Of a DNA stretch of 64,000 bases, positions 27,959 through 36,428 are shown piece by piece. This DNA comes from Thioclava dalianensis (GTDB taxonomy: Bacteria > Pseudomonadota > Alphaproteobacteria > Rhodobacterales > Rhodobacteraceae): positions 45,665-109,664 of the forward strand of contig NZ_JHEH01000010.1 in NCBI RefSeq assembly GCF_000715505.1, written 5' to 3'. Position 1 is the first letter of the stretch. Every line of letters starts with the position of its first letter. Position numbers and translations under genes: made by a program. The notes under the pieces are model-generated. The model searched no databases. It had not been told where the DNA came from and saw only the letters and a program-made list of their open reading frames with translations.

Positions 27959-28769
27959 ACGCCCGCCCAGAGCGGTGAAATCCCATGCCAGATTGTCGAT
28001 CTCGGCCTCGCGCCAGCCCCGCTCGCTGATGGACGATCCGCCGCGTGTCAAAGGCGCGTGGACCGCCAAGATCGTGACGCTGTTCCCCGAGGCCTTCCCC
28101 GGCACGCTAGGGCTGAGCCTTCTGGGCCGCGCGCGCGATTTGGGGCTTTGGGCGCTGGAGACGATCGACCTGCGCCCCTTCGGGATCGGACGTCACCGCA
28201 ATGTCGATGACACTCCCGCAGGCGGGGGCGCGGGCATGGTCTTGCGCGCCGATGTCGTGGGGGCGGCGCTGAGCCAGGCTGCCCGCGGCACGCCGCCCGA
28301 TCCAGAGCGCTGGCCCGTGGTCTATCTCTCGCCGCGCGGCACGCCGCTGACGCAGGCGATGGCGCGGCGCTATGCGCAGGCCGAGGGGATGACGCTGCTC
28401 TGCGGGCGCTTTGAAGGCGTGGATGAGCGCGTGCTGGAACAATTCGGCATTGAAGAGGTCTCAATCGGGGATTTCGTGCTGACCGGCGGGGAAGTGGCCG
28501 CCCAGGTGCTGATCGACGCCACCGTACGGCTGATCCCCGGCGTGCTGGGCAATGCCGAGAGCGCGGTCGAGGAAAGCCATTCCAACGGGTTGCTTGAGCA
28601 TCCGCAATATACCAAACCCCCCGAATGGGAGGGCCGCGCGATCCCCGAGGTGCTGATGTCCGGCCATCACGGCCACATCGAAGCCTGGCGGCGCGAGATG
28701 AGCGAAAAGTTGACGGCAGAGCGACGCCCGGACCTGTGGGAGAAGCACAAGGCCGGGAAGGGCGACTGA
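27948..28769 (+). CDS. trmD: tRNA (guanine-N1-)-methyltransferase TrmD
   Basis: A 273-residue knotted SPOUT methyltransferase that makes m1G37 in tRNAs. The knot and AdoMet-binding stretches are [29 protein letters not shown] and [29 protein letters not shown] holds the catalytic Asp/His region. From the ATG at 27948 there is an unusual N-terminal extension of about 40 residues before [13 protein letters not shown]; an internal ATG at 28029 would shorten it but lacks a ribosome site. It overlaps the sulfotransferase-like gene by 11 bases. Confidence 0.96.
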   Translation: MTDERPPRAVKSHARLSISASRQPRSLMDDPPRVKGAWTAKIVTLFPEAFPGTLGLSLLGRARDLGLWALETIDLRPFGIGRHRNVDDTPAGGGAGMVLRADVVGAALSQAARGTPPDPERWPVVYLSPRGTPLTQAMARRYAQAEGMTLLCGRFEGVDERVLEQFGIEEVSIGDFVLTGGEVAAQVLIDATVRLIPGVLGNAESAVEESHSNGLLEHPQYTKPPEWEGRAIPEVLMSGHHGHIEAWRREMSEKLTAERRPDLWEKHKAGKGD

Positions 28770-28825
28770 GAGGGTCTTCAGGGCTTGGGTGCTGCCTGCA
28801 GCGTCGGGCGGCTTTGCGCCCGTAT

Positions 28826-29191
28826 CTACCGCTTGGCAAACAGCCGACTGGAAACGGATATCGAATTCTTGGCCGGATCTTTGGCATTGGCGAAGCTGTA
28901 GCCATCGGCTTGATGAATGGTGCCGAACTTAAGCCCGCGATTTTCAGCATCCCGGCAAAATGCGGCGACATCTTCAACATCGAAGACCAACTTCACCAGC
29001 GTCTGTCCCTCCTCTCGACCTGCCGCCATCGGGTGCAAAAGTATATTGCTGCCAGCACTTTGGCTGACCAGTTCGATGATCCGGTCGCCTTCGAGCCTCA
29101 GAATTTCAAAGCCGAAATACTTGCGGTAGAATTCTGCAACCTCTTCGAGCCGCTTTGTATAAATTATGATGCGGCCAAGTGGGGCGGACAT
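28826..29191 (-). CDS. VOC/glyoxalase-fold protein
   Basis: A 121-residue protein of the vicinal-oxygen-chelate superfamily (IIIYTKRLEEVAEFYRKYFG at the start; NSISVSSR at the end in place of the usual metal Glu strand). It may be a resistance or isomerase-like protein; the metal ligands are not convincing. It is on the minus strand inside the otherwise rightward trmD-rplS-rpmE block, and its DNA is visibly A+T-richer than its neighbours (26 to 33 G+C per 60-base line in three lines I counted, against 42 of 60 in trmD). This suggests acquisition. Confidence 0.75.
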   Translation of the reverse strand: MSAPLGRIIIYTKRLEEVAEFYRKYFGFEILRLEGDRIIELVSQSAGSNILLHPMAAGREEGQTLVKLVFDVEDVAAFCRDAENRGLKFGTIHQADGYSFANAKDPAKNSISVSSRLFAKR

Positions 29192-29550
29192 GATGACCTC
29201 AGGTTTACTCGCGAACCAAGTCTACGTCGAAACAGGCAACGCGCAAACGGCAGCTGTGTCCGCCAGCGCAGCGCCCGCCCAAACCCACTTCCCCCTTGCC
29301 ACATTGGCCGTTTCCTCCTATGACGCGCAGGTCCGGGCCGGAATCGGTCCTCGGACTCTTTTTCTGTGGCCAGCGGGGCCTTCTTCGACCCCGGCACTGC
29401 CTCGGATCAAGATACAAGCGAAAGACGACCTGAACCCTCCGGCGGGCGCCCCTTCCCAGATGAAGGCCAGCGGACCCGATGAAGACGCGGAGCTCTGAGG
29501 CGGCGACAAACCTTCACGGGACAAACCGTGAGCATATGAAAGGACATGCG
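29192..29550. other. Intergenic region before rplS
   Basis: About 360 bases with no convincing gene on either strand. It must hold promoters for the leftward glyoxalase-fold gene and for rplS-rpmE. Just before rplS a six-base-pair hairpin, TCACGG (29514-29519) with CCGTGA (29526-29531), and a repeated GACAAACC are seen; their meaning is unknown. Confidence 0.4.
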
Positions 29551-29928
29551 ATGAACCTGATCGCACAGATCGAGGCGGAGCAGATCTCCGAACTCGGCAA
29601 AACCATCCCGGATTTCAAGGCCGGTGATACCGTTCGCGTCGGCTACAAAGTGACCGAGGGCACCCGCTCGCGCGTTCAGATGTATGAAGGCGTCTGCATC
29701 GCACGCAAAGGCGGCGACACGCTGGCGGCTTCGTTCACCGTGCGCAAGATCTCGTTCGGCGAAGGCGTGGAGCGTGTGTTCCCGCTCTACTCGACCAACA
29801 TCGACTCGATCGAAGTGGTCCGCCGTGGCCGCGTGCGTCGCGCGAAGCTGTATTACCTGCGCACCCGTCGCGGTAAATCGGCCCGTATCGCCGAAGACAC
29901 CACCTACAAACCCAAAGCCGAAGCGTAA
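29551..29928 (+). CDS. rplS: 50S ribosomal protein L19
   Basis: A 125-residue ribosomal protein of the 30S-50S interface. It begins [11 protein letters not shown] and carries [16 protein letters not shown] and the L19 signature [20 protein letters not shown]. The ATG follows AAAGGACATGCG. It is followed after 11 bases by rpmE. Confidence 0.98.
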   Translation: MNLIAQIEAEQISELGKTIPDFKAGDTVRVGYKVTEGTRSRVQMYEGVCIARKGGDTLAASFTVRKISFGEGVERVFPLYSTNIDSIEVVRRGRVRRAKLYYLRTRRGKSARIAEDTTYKPKAEA

Positions 29929-29939
29929 GGAGCGGGACG

Positions 29940-30161
29940 ATGAAAGCCGAAACCCATCCCGACTACCACACCATCACCATCAAGATGACCGATGGCACCG
30001 AGTACCAGACGCGCACCACCTGGGGCGCCGAAGGCGACACGATGACGCTCGACATCGACCCGACCTCGCACCCGGCGTGGAACGGCGGCAGCTCGCGTCT
30101 CATGGATACCGGTGGCCGCGTGTCGAAGTTCAAAAACAAATATGCGGGCCTCGGCTTCTAA
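29940..30161 (+). CDS. rpmE: 50S ribosomal protein L31, cysteine-free form
   Basis: A 73-residue L31 with [20 protein letters not shown] and [10 protein letters not shown]. It contains no cysteine, so the CxxC zinc site of type-1 L31 is absent. The ribosome site AAGGAGCGGGACG precedes the ATG. It is co-transcribed with rplS, as in other alphaproteobacteria, and a strong terminator follows. Confidence 0.96.
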   Translation: MKAETHPDYHTITIKMTDGTEYQTRTTWGAEGDTMTLDIDPTSHPAWNGGSSRLMDTGGRVSKFKNKYAGLGF

Positions 30162-30185
30162 GCCTGAGCTGCATGTTTTTCGATC

Positions 30186-30212
30186 AAGGGCGTCCTGCGG
30201 GGCGCCCTTTTT
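30186..30212. terminator. Terminator after rpmE
   Basis: A seven-base-pair stem, AAGGGCG with CGCCCTT, is followed by a T-run (30208-30212). It ends the rplS-rpmE transcript and faces the converging DUF1275 gene. Confidence 0.8.
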
Positions 30213-30239
30213 CATGGTGAGACCGGAAGGTTTGAAATC

Positions 30240-30956
30240 TCAGCGCGGGGCACCGTGGCGGTAGACCTTGCGCAGCTCCGGGGCGGCTGCGGCGATGAGA
30301 AGCCCTGCGATCAGGATGAAGATCATCGGGCCGATCCGCTCGTAGCCCCAGACACCCGCCAACCCGCCCGCAAAGAAGGAGCCCAGCGTCGCGAGATGCA
30401 ATAACAGCCGCGCCCGGGTGATCTGCGTGTCATCGCTGCGCCCGGCGCCCGGCATCAGCGCGGCAAAGCCCAGCCCGATATCGGTCGCGATCCCCGACAC
30501 ATGGGTCGTGCGCACCCGCCCGTCCGAGATTCGGGTGGTCGCGGCGTTTTGCAACCCCATCACGAAGCTCAGCCCGATCATCATGAGATGCCCGCTGATC
30601 GCTGCGGTCCAGATCAGATCCAGCCCGCCGAGACAGATCAGCAGGGCCGCCTCCAGCAAGATCGAGAACGCATAGATCCCCCGCAGATCGCGCCGCTCGC
30701 CCATATCGATCAAGAGGCCCGATGCGAAGGCCCCAAGGACGAAGGCGATAAGCAGCCCCAACAGCCAGAGCGCCGTTGCAAACCGCCCCAGCGACAGGAA
30801 ATCGCTCGCCGCAGAGACATTGCCCGTCATGTTGGCCGAGAAATAACCCAAGGCGCGAAACCCGGCGGCATTGACCGCGCCTGCCACCAGCGACAGCCAG
30901 ACCGCAAGCCGCAGATCAATTCGCACAGTCCGGTCTTTCCCCGCATGTATCAGCAC
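30240..30956 (-). CDS. DUF1275 (YoaK-like) membrane protein
   Basis: A 238-residue membrane protein with about six hydrophobic segments. DUF1275 landmarks are GAVNAAGF, FSANMTGNVS, FVMGLQNAATTRISDG and RTTHVSGIATDIG. The function of the family is unknown. The start is a GTG at 30956 with AGGTGATCT close before it; other in-frame starts within the next 15 codons are possible. It converges on rpmE and is divergent from metG across 168 bases. Confidence 0.85.
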   Translation of the reverse strand: MLIHAGKDRTVRIDLRLAVWLSLVAGAVNAAGFRALGYFSANMTGNVSAASDFLSLGRFATALWLLGLLIAFVLGAFASGLLIDMGERRDLRGIYAFSILLEAALLICLGGLDLIWTAAISGHLMMIGLSFVMGLQNAATTRISDGRVRTTHVSGIATDIGLGFAALMPGAGRSDDTQITRARLLLHLATLGSFFAGGLAGVWGYERIGPMIFILIAGLLIAAAAPELRKVYRHGAPR

Positions 30957-31124
30957 AGATCACCTGTCTCTCTCGGATCTTGCCCACATCTAGCGAGACG
31001 CCACCCCAGAAGGCAAGCACACCGGCCTGCGGCAGAGGCAATCCACGCAGGCCCGCTCTGCCCCCTAGCCCTCGCGCCACTCCCGGTGTAAACCCGCGCC
31101 AAACGCAGCTGCTAAGGGGTTCTC

Positions 31125-32834
31125 ATGGCGCGCCACCTCATCACATCGGCCATTCCCTATATCAATGGGATCAAGCATCTGGGCAATCTTGTGGGCTCGC
31201 AACTGCCTGCGGATCTGTTTGCCAGATACCAGCGCGCGCGCGGCCATGAGGTGATGTTCATCTGCGCCACCGATGAGCATGGCACGCCCGCCGAGCTGGC
31301 AGCGACCAAAGCGGGGAAACCGGTCGCCGAATATTGCGCCGAAATGCATGAGGTTCAGGCCCGGATCGCCGAAGGGTTCCGCCTGTCCTTTGATCATTTC
31401 GGGCGCTCCTCGAGCGAGCAGAACCGCAAGCTGACCCAGCATTTCGCCGTGCAGCTGCACAATGAGGGGCTGCTGCGCGAAGTCTCCGAGACGCAGATGT
31501 ATTCGCCCACCGATGGCCGCTTCCTGCCCGACCGCTATATCGAAGGCACCTGCCCCAATTGCGGCTTCGAGGATGCGCGCGGCGATCAGTGCGACAACTG
31601 CACCAAGCAGCTCGATCCCGTCGATCTGATCAATCCGCGCTCGGTGATCTCGGGGGCGACCGATCTGGAGATGCGCGAGACCAAGCATCTGTTCCTGCGC
31701 CAGTCCACGCTCAAGGACAAGCTGGATGCGTGGATCTCGTCCAAGGCCGATTGGCCGCTGCTGACCACCTCGATTGCCAAGAAATGGCTGCATGATGGCG
31801 ACGGGCTGCAAGATCGCGGCATCACCCGCGATCTGAGCTGGGGGGTGCCCGCGCAATTCGAGGGCGCGCCGTGGAGCGGCATGGATGGCAAAGTGTTCTA
31901 TGTCTGGTTCGACGCGCCGATCGAATATCTGGCCGCGACGCAGGAATGGGCCGACAAGACCGGGGGCGACTGGGCGCGCTGGTGGCGCACCGACCGCGGC
32001 GCCGAGGATGTCACCTATACCCAGTTCATGGGCAAGGATAACGTGCCCTTCCACACCATCGGCTTCCCCGCGACGATCCTGGGCTCGAATGAGCCATGGA
32101 AGCTGGTCGATTACATCAAGTCGTTCAACTACCTGAATTACGACGGCGGCCAGTTCTCGACCTCGCGCGGGCGCGGCGTGTTCATGGATCAGGCGCTGGA
32201 GCTGCTGCCCGCCGATTACTGGCGCTGGTGGCTTTTGAGCCACGCCCCGGAATCCGCCGATGCCGAATTCACTTGGGAAAACTTCCAAGTCTCGGCGAAT
32301 AAGGATCTGGCCGATGTGCTGGGCAATTTTGTCTCGCGCATCACCAAGTTCACCCGCTCGAAATTCGGCGAGGCGATCCCCGAAGGCGGCGAATGGGGCG
32401 CACGCGAAGAGGCCCTGACCGCAGAGCTGACCACCCGCATCCGGGCCTATGAGGGCCATATGGAGGCGATGGAGGTGCGAAAGGCTGCAGCCGAGCTGCG
32501 CGCCATCTGGGTCGCGGGCAACGAGTATCTGCAAGGCGCAGCCCCTTGGACAGTGTTCAAGACTGATCCCGAGCAGGCCGCCGCAATCGCGCGCCTCGCG
32601 CTCAACCTGATCCCGATCTACGCGGTGCTCTCGGCGCCCTTCATTCCCGATGCGGCTGAGATCATGCTGAAAGCGATGCAGCACGAGGACCGCAGCTGGC
32701 CCAGCGATGTTGCAGCCGCGCTCACGGCGTTGCCCGCAGGTCACAGCTTCGCCACGCCTGACGTGCTGTTCCGCAAGATCACCGATGAGGAGCGCGAGGA
32801 GTGGCAGACCCGCTTTGCGGGAAGGCGCCAGTAA
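31125..32834 (+). CDS. metG: Methionyl-tRNA synthetase
   Basis: A 569-residue class I synthetase that charges tRNA-Met. The HIGH-type motif is HLGN at 18-21, and the KMSKS-type loop is FSTSRG in [13 protein letters not shown]. The connective domain carries a zinc knuckle [17 protein letters not shown]. The C-terminal dimerisation EMAP-like domain found in some bacteria is absent. The ATG is preceded by an A/G-rich GCTAAGGGG. Confidence 0.97.
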   Translation: MARHLITSAIPYINGIKHLGNLVGSQLPADLFARYQRARGHEVMFICATDEHGTPAELAATKAGKPVAEYCAEMHEVQARIAEGFRLSFDHFGRSSSEQNRKLTQHFAVQLHNEGLLREVSETQMYSPTDGRFLPDRYIEGTCPNCGFEDARGDQCDNCTKQLDPVDLINPRSVISGATDLEMRETKHLFLRQSTLKDKLDAWISSKADWPLLTTSIAKKWLHDGDGLQDRGITRDLSWGVPAQFEGAPWSGMDGKVFYVWFDAPIEYLAATQEWADKTGGDWARWWRTDRGAEDVTYTQFMGKDNVPFHTIGFPATILGSNEPWKLVDYIKSFNYLNYDGGQFSTSRGRGVFMDQALELLPADYWRWWLLSHAPESADAEFTWENFQVSANKDLADVLGNFVSRITKFTRSKFGEAIPEGGEWGAREEALTAELTTRIRAYEGHMEAMEVRKAAAELRAIWVAGNEYLQGAAPWTVFKTDPEQAAAIARLALNLIPIYAVLSAPFIPDAAEIMLKAMQHEDRSWPSDVAAALTALPAGHSFATPDVLFRKITDEEREEWQTRFAGRRQ

Positions 32835-32851
32835 GATCACAACTTTGAGGT

Positions 32852-32868
32852 AATGCGCAAAACGCATT
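32852..32868. repeat. Small hairpin downstream of metG
   Basis: AATGCG pairs with CGCATT across a five-base A-rich loop, 18 bases after the metG stop. There is no T-run, so it is a weak 3'-end hairpin rather than a clear terminator. Confidence 0.3.
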
Positions 32869-32949
32869 GCAAACTGCGAAGATTCCTCCAATCCTGTTAA
32901 AAAAGCATGAGCAGGTCATGGAATCGTCGCAAAACAGGACGCCCCGCTG

Positions 32950-33108
32950 ATGGGCGTGATTCTGAGCTTTTTCGGCACAGCCAGTTCGCGGCTTGTCGGC
33001 CTTGCGATCGCGCTGGCGGTTTGGCTGCTCTCGCGGCCGGGCGGCTGGGCCGTGCTCGTGGTTCTTGTGCTTTTCGGATTGCGTGTATTCCCCAACCCAC
33101 CTGAATAG
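32950..33108 (+). CDS. Small two-helix membrane protein, 52 residues
   Basis: A 52-residue frame starting MGVILSFFGTASSRLVGLA, with two hydrophobic stretches (about 13-26 and 32-46) and ending RVFPNPPE. AGGA lies ten bases before the ATG. It is 51 bases upstream of the SPFH gene, on the same strand. Codon choice matches neighbouring genes. I do not recognise a family; it may be a small partner of the SPFH/NfeD membrane complex (inference). Confidence 0.5.
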   Translation: MGVILSFFGTASSRLVGLAIALAVWLLSRPGGWAVLVVLVLFGLRVFPNPPE

Positions 33109-33159
33109 GGCTACAGTCCCGCAACAGCGGGAACCGCATTTATCAGCTCTGAGGGCAAA

Positions 33160-34041
33160 ATGAACATTATCGACATGTTGGGCGGCGGCGATATCGTGAT
33201 GATCGCAATCGCGGCCTTCTTGATCCTATGCGTCTTTCTGGGCGTTCGGATCGTGCCGCAATCGCAGAAATTCGTGGTGGAGCGGTTCGGGCGACTGCGC
33301 TGCGTGCTTGGTCCGGGGATCAACTTCATCGTCCCCTTCCTCGACCGCGTGCCGCACAAGATCTCGATCCTCGAGCGCCAGCTTCCCAATGCGATGCAGG
33401 ACGGGATCACCGCCGACAACGTGCTGGTCAAGGTCGAGACCTCGGTCTTCTACCGCATCACCGAGCCGGAAAAGACCGTCTACCGGATCCGCGATGTCGA
33501 TGCCGCGATTGCGACCACGGTTGCTGGCATTGTGCGCTCGGAGATCGGCGTACTGGAGCTGGACGAGGTGCAATCGAACCGGGCGCAGCTGATCTCGAAA
33601 GTGCGCGAACAAGTCGCGGCGATGGTCGATGACTGGGGGATCGAAGTGACGCGGGCCGAGGTGCTTGACGTCAATCTCGACGAGGCGACGCGCGCCGCAA
33701 TGCTTCAGCAGCTCAACGCAGAACGCGCCCGCCGCGCGACCGTGACCGAGGCCGAAGGGCGCAAGCGCGCGGTCGAGCTGAATGCCGAGGCGCAGCTGTT
33801 CCAAGCCCAGAAAGAAGCCGAAGCGCGCCGCGTCTCTGCCGATGCGGAGGCCTATGCCACTGAAGTTGTCGCCGCCGCGATCTCGAAGAACGGGCTGGAG
33901 GCCGCGCAATATCAGGTCGCGCTCAAGCAGGTGGATGCGATTGCCAAGGTCGCGATGGGCGAGGGCAAACAGACCGTCATCCTGCCCGCAGCCGCGCTTG
34001 AATCCTTCACCAACGCCTTCTCTCTTCTGGGGAAAAAGTGA
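33160..34041 (+). CDS. SPFH/band 7 membrane protein (stomatin/paraslipin type)
   Basis: A 293-residue protein with an N-terminal membrane anchor (about 5-27) and a band 7 domain (VPQSQKFVVERFGRLRCVLGPG, VFYRITEPEKTVYRI), then a long Ala/Glu/Arg coiled coil (QQLNAERARRATVTEAEGRKRA) and ending NAFSLLGKK. It resembles E. coli QmcA and is expected to form a large ring in the inner membrane. Its stop shares one base with the start of the NfeD-like gene, the classical SPFH/NfeD pair. Confidence 0.93.
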   Translation: MNIIDMLGGGDIVMIAIAAFLILCVFLGVRIVPQSQKFVVERFGRLRCVLGPGINFIVPFLDRVPHKISILERQLPNAMQDGITADNVLVKVETSVFYRITEPEKTVYRIRDVDAAIATTVAGIVRSEIGVLELDEVQSNRAQLISKVREQVAAMVDDWGIEVTRAEVLDVNLDEATRAAMLQQLNAERARRATVTEAEGRKRAVELNAEAQLFQAQKEAEARRVSADAEAYATEVVAAAISKNGLEAAQYQVALKQVDAIAKVAMGEGKQTVILPAAALESFTNAFSLLGKK

Positions 34042-34316
34042 TGCTTCTGTGGCAGGAAGGATGGGTGTGGATCGTCGCAGGCGTCGTGCTGGCCGCGCTC
34101 GAAATGCTGATCCCCGGGTTTGTCTTTCTCGGATTTGCGATCGGCGCGGTGTTGGTGGGGGTGCTGGTCTGGACCGGGCTTCTGGGCCATGCCTTGCCAC
34201 TGACGCTGCTGATCTTCGCCGCCATTTCGCTGGTGAGCTGGTTGGTTTTGCGGCGCGCCATGGGCGTGCGCCGCGGCCAGACCAAGCATTGGGACCACGA
34301 TATCAACGACAACTAG
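34041..34316 (+). CDS. NfeD-like membrane protein
   Basis: A 91-residue protein with an N-terminal segment and two further hydrophobic stretches (GVVLAALEMLIPGFVFLGFAIG contains the NfeD pattern in part). It ends in a short hydrophilic tail rather than the OB-fold domain of longer NfeD proteins. The ATG overlaps the SPFH stop (TGATG), so the two are co-translated. The pair is thought to organise membrane microdomains or membrane-protein quality control. Confidence 0.85.
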   Translation: MLLWQEGWVWIVAGVVLAALEMLIPGFVFLGFAIGAVLVGVLVWTGLLGHALPLTLLIFAAISLVSWLVLRRAMGVRRGQTKHWDHDINDN

Positions 34317-34411
34317 GCCCGAACGGCGGGTCTTGGCCGAAGGCGTGAGGGCCTAGGAACCACCCATGGAGGTGGACGTTTTCTGCGTGCAAGACATGAC
34401 AGGAGAGAGAT

Positions 34412-34726
34412 ATGGCTGATCCAGATTACAAGAGCGACCGCGGCAGCCTGAATGGCATCTACTTCATTCTTGGCGCGGTCGTCGTAGCGCTGGCTGTGGT
34501 GCTGTGGTTCGTCCTATCGCCTGCCCCCGGCACCAATAGCGCAGGCCAAACGGGCGCGGATGCCGCAGCCTCGGTGACCGTGCAGACTGATGGTGGTGGC
34601 TCGAATGATGCAGGCTCAACCGATGCCTCTCAGGGCGATACCGGTGGCAGCGATAGCCAAGCGGCCCCCAGCACGGACCAAAGCGACAGCTCCGCAACCG
34701 GCTCGGCGAGCGGCTCGAGCAACTGA
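34412..34726 (+). CDS. Single-pass protein with Ser/Asp/Gly-rich tail
   Basis: A 104-residue protein with one membrane segment (IYFILGAVVVALAVVLWFVL, about 15-34) and a low-complexity acidic tail rich in Ser, Asp, Gly and Ala that should lie in the periplasm. AGGAGAGAGAT precedes the ATG. No family is recognised. The tail motif ASVTV also occurs in the next gene, which has the same layout, so the two may be divergent paralogs. Confidence 0.7.
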   Translation: MADPDYKSDRGSLNGIYFILGAVVVALAVVLWFVLSPAPGTNSAGQTGADAAASVTVQTDGGGSNDAGSTDASQGDTGGSDSQAAPSTDQSDSSATGSASGSSN

Positions 34727-34749
34727 CCCCTATCCCCTGCCCGGCTTTG

Positions 34750-34780
34750 AAGCGGCGCCCTTTGCGGGGCGCCGCTTTGC
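34750..34780 (+). terminator. Terminator after the SPFH/NfeD cluster
   Basis: An 11-base-pair perfect stem, AAGCGGCGCCC with GGGCGCCGCTT, and a six-base loop are followed by a short T-rich stretch. It ends the transcript containing the 104-residue protein gene. Confidence 0.7.
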
Positions 34781-34876
34781 TATGCGCCAGCTTTCGCCTA
34801 TCTTATGGGCAGGGTTGGAACGCACCCATAAAAGATCGCGTTTTCCTGCAAGATGGCAGAGAACAGGAAGATGAAA

Positions 34877-35140
34877 ATGCGCAAGTTTCCAAGGCAGACG
34901 AGCTATGGCGGGCTGATCATGACGCTGATCGCCCTGGCGGCCGCGCTCGGTGTCGTCGCCTGGCTCGTGGCCGATACGCCGCTTGACGGTGGCTCCGATG
35001 TCGCAACCGACCCGCCGCCGCTTGAGCAACTGAAAGATCCTCAGGCGGCTCAAGGCACATCGGACGGATCGGGCGCGAGCGTGACCGTCTCGCCCGAGGC
35101 GAAAGGCGGCGTCACCGCCGATCCGAGCAAGCAGCAATAG
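34877..35140 (+). CDS. Single-pass protein with hydrophilic tail
   Basis: An 87-residue protein (95 if the ATG at 34853 is used) with one membrane segment (GGLIMTLIALAAALGVVAWLV) and a Pro/Asp/Ser-rich tail. The ATG at 34877 has AGGAAG seven bases upstream. Like the preceding small gene it has the layout basic N-terminus, one helix, low-complexity periplasmic tail with ASVTV. Function unknown. Confidence 0.65.
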   Translation: MRKFPRQTSYGGLIMTLIALAAALGVVAWLVADTPLDGGSDVATDPPPLEQLKDPQAAQGTSDGSGASVTVSPEAKGGVTADPSKQQ

Positions 35141-35169
35141 GCTCTGAGACAGGCACAGGCCGCGCCCAC

Positions 35170-35904
35170 TTAGCCGTGGGTGCGGCGCGCCTGCGGCGAA
35201 CGCAGCTCGGCGACGATGGCCTGAGCCGTCGCGCGCGGATCGGCGGCGCGATGTACCGGACGTCCGACCACGATATGATCGGCGCCTGCAGCCACGGCGC
35301 TGGCCGGGGTCGCGATGCGCTTCTGATCGCCCAGATCAGCACCCAGCGGGCGCACGCCCGGTGTCACGATCAGCTTGCCCTCAGCCTGCGGGAGCGCGCG
35401 GATCAGGGCCGCCTCTTGCGGGCTGGCGATCACGCCATCGGCCCCGGCCTCAAGCGCGCGCCCGGCGCGTTCGGCCACGAGATCGGCAATATCGCCCGGC
35501 TTGATCAGTGCCCCGTCCAGATCGCTGCGATCCAGCGAGGTCAGGATCGTCACGGCAAGGATCTTGGTGGCGCGGCCCGAAGCGCCCTCCTTGGCGGCTT
35601 TCACCACATAGGGGTCGCCATGCACCGTCAGGAAATCCAGATCGAACTGGGCCAGCCCACGCACCGCATTCTCGACCGTAGCCCCGATATCGAACAGCTT
35701 CATGTCCAGAAAAATGCGTTTGCCGTGCTCGTCCTTCAGCTCATTGGCGAGCGCAAGCCCACCGCCAGTCAACATGCCCAGACCGATCTTGTAGAACGAG
35801 ACCGCATCGCCAAGCTTGGCGGCCAATTCCAGACCCTGAACGGCGTTCGGCACGTCCAGAGCCACGATCAGGCGATCATCGGCGGGAGAAGTCAAAGATG
35901 TCAT
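35170..35904 (-). CDS. pyrF: Orotidine 5'-phosphate decarboxylase
   Basis: A 244-residue TIM-barrel enzyme that makes UMP, the last step of de novo pyrimidine synthesis. The catalytic Asp-x-Lys-x-x-Asp array is FLDMKLFDI with Lys69; the phosphate loop is TPGVRPLG and the last strand HIVVGRPVHRA. It is read leftward and precedes nothing obvious downstream; an intergenic gap of 100 bases separates it from the small gene upstream. Confidence 0.97.
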   Translation of the reverse strand: MTSLTSPADDRLIVALDVPNAVQGLELAAKLGDAVSFYKIGLGMLTGGGLALANELKDEHGKRIFLDMKLFDIGATVENAVRGLAQFDLDFLTVHGDPYVVKAAKEGASGRATKILAVTILTSLDRSDLDGALIKPGDIADLVAERAGRALEAGADGVIASPQEAALIRALPQAEGKLIVTPGVRPLGADLGDQKRIATPASAVAAGADHIVVGRPVHRAADPRATAQAIVAELRSPQARRTHG

Positions 35905-36004
35905 GGGGCGCTCCTTTCACGGCTCGCCCCCTGATGGGGATCAATCGCGCGCAGGTCAAGCGCGCTGGAAGCGCCCGCGCGTCCGAAAACAGCGGCTCGG
36001 GCGT

Positions 36005-36214
36005 TTAAATTCCGCCGATGCCACGACGCTGCGCCTCACGCGTGAGGGCGCGGGTCAACTGGCGGTGGCTGATCTGCTGATGCACTTCCAGCCGGACCGG
36101 GATCGCGAGCGGATATCCAATCCCGGGCGTGAAGAATTCCACCACCGCCTCAAATCGGCGCTGCGCGGCATTGTAGATCAGTTGGGCGATACGGATTGCA
36201 GGGGCGTGGTGCAT
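36005..36214 (-). CDS. Small conserved-looking protein, 69 residues
   Basis: A 69-residue protein with IRIAQLIYNAAQRRFEAVVEFFTPG and a basic end. The ATG at 36214 has a perfect GGAGGTG seven bases upstream, which itself includes an upstream in-frame ATG that would add 15 codons. No family recognised and no membrane segment. It lies between pyrF (same strand) and the divergent clpB promoter, which makes a stress-linked role conceivable but unproven. Confidence 0.6.
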   Translation of the reverse strand: MHHAPAIRIAQLIYNAAQRRFEAVVEFFTPGIGYPLAIPVRLEVHQQISHRQLTRALTREAQRRGIGGI

Positions 36215-36323
36215 GGCGGGCACCTCCATACAGGGTGAACATGGTTCCTGGAAGGTAAACGCCAAACCTTGAGATTTGGTTTCAATGCACGTCAAAATAT
36301 ACGGATGTCAGAAGACGTGACCT

Positions 36324-36351
36324 CTTGAAGGGACCGATTTTGCGCCCATTT
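36324..36351 (+). promoter_or_regulatory. Sigma-32 (RpoH)-type promoter of clpB
   Basis: CTTGAAG (36324-36330), a 14-base spacer and CCCATTT (36345-36351) match the heat-shock consensus CTTGAAA/CCCATNT almost exactly. The element lies about 80 bases before the clpB ATG, in the expected orientation. Confidence 0.85.
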
Positions 36352-36428
36352 CTAGTCCAAGACCCGGCCAGCACGGCGCCTTTTCAGGGCCAGTCATTTC
36401 CCGGGGGCTTTAGAAAAAGGAGAGACCG

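Noticed and set aside
25628..28105. 825-residue minus-strand frame across the rpsP-rimM region
   Set aside because: It is antisense to five well-supported genes and its Arg/His-rich translation is typical of shadow frames in GC-rich DNA.
29166..29498. 110-residue plus-strand frame before rplS
   Set aside because: It overlaps the glyoxalase-fold gene start, lacks a ribosome site and has no recognisable pattern.
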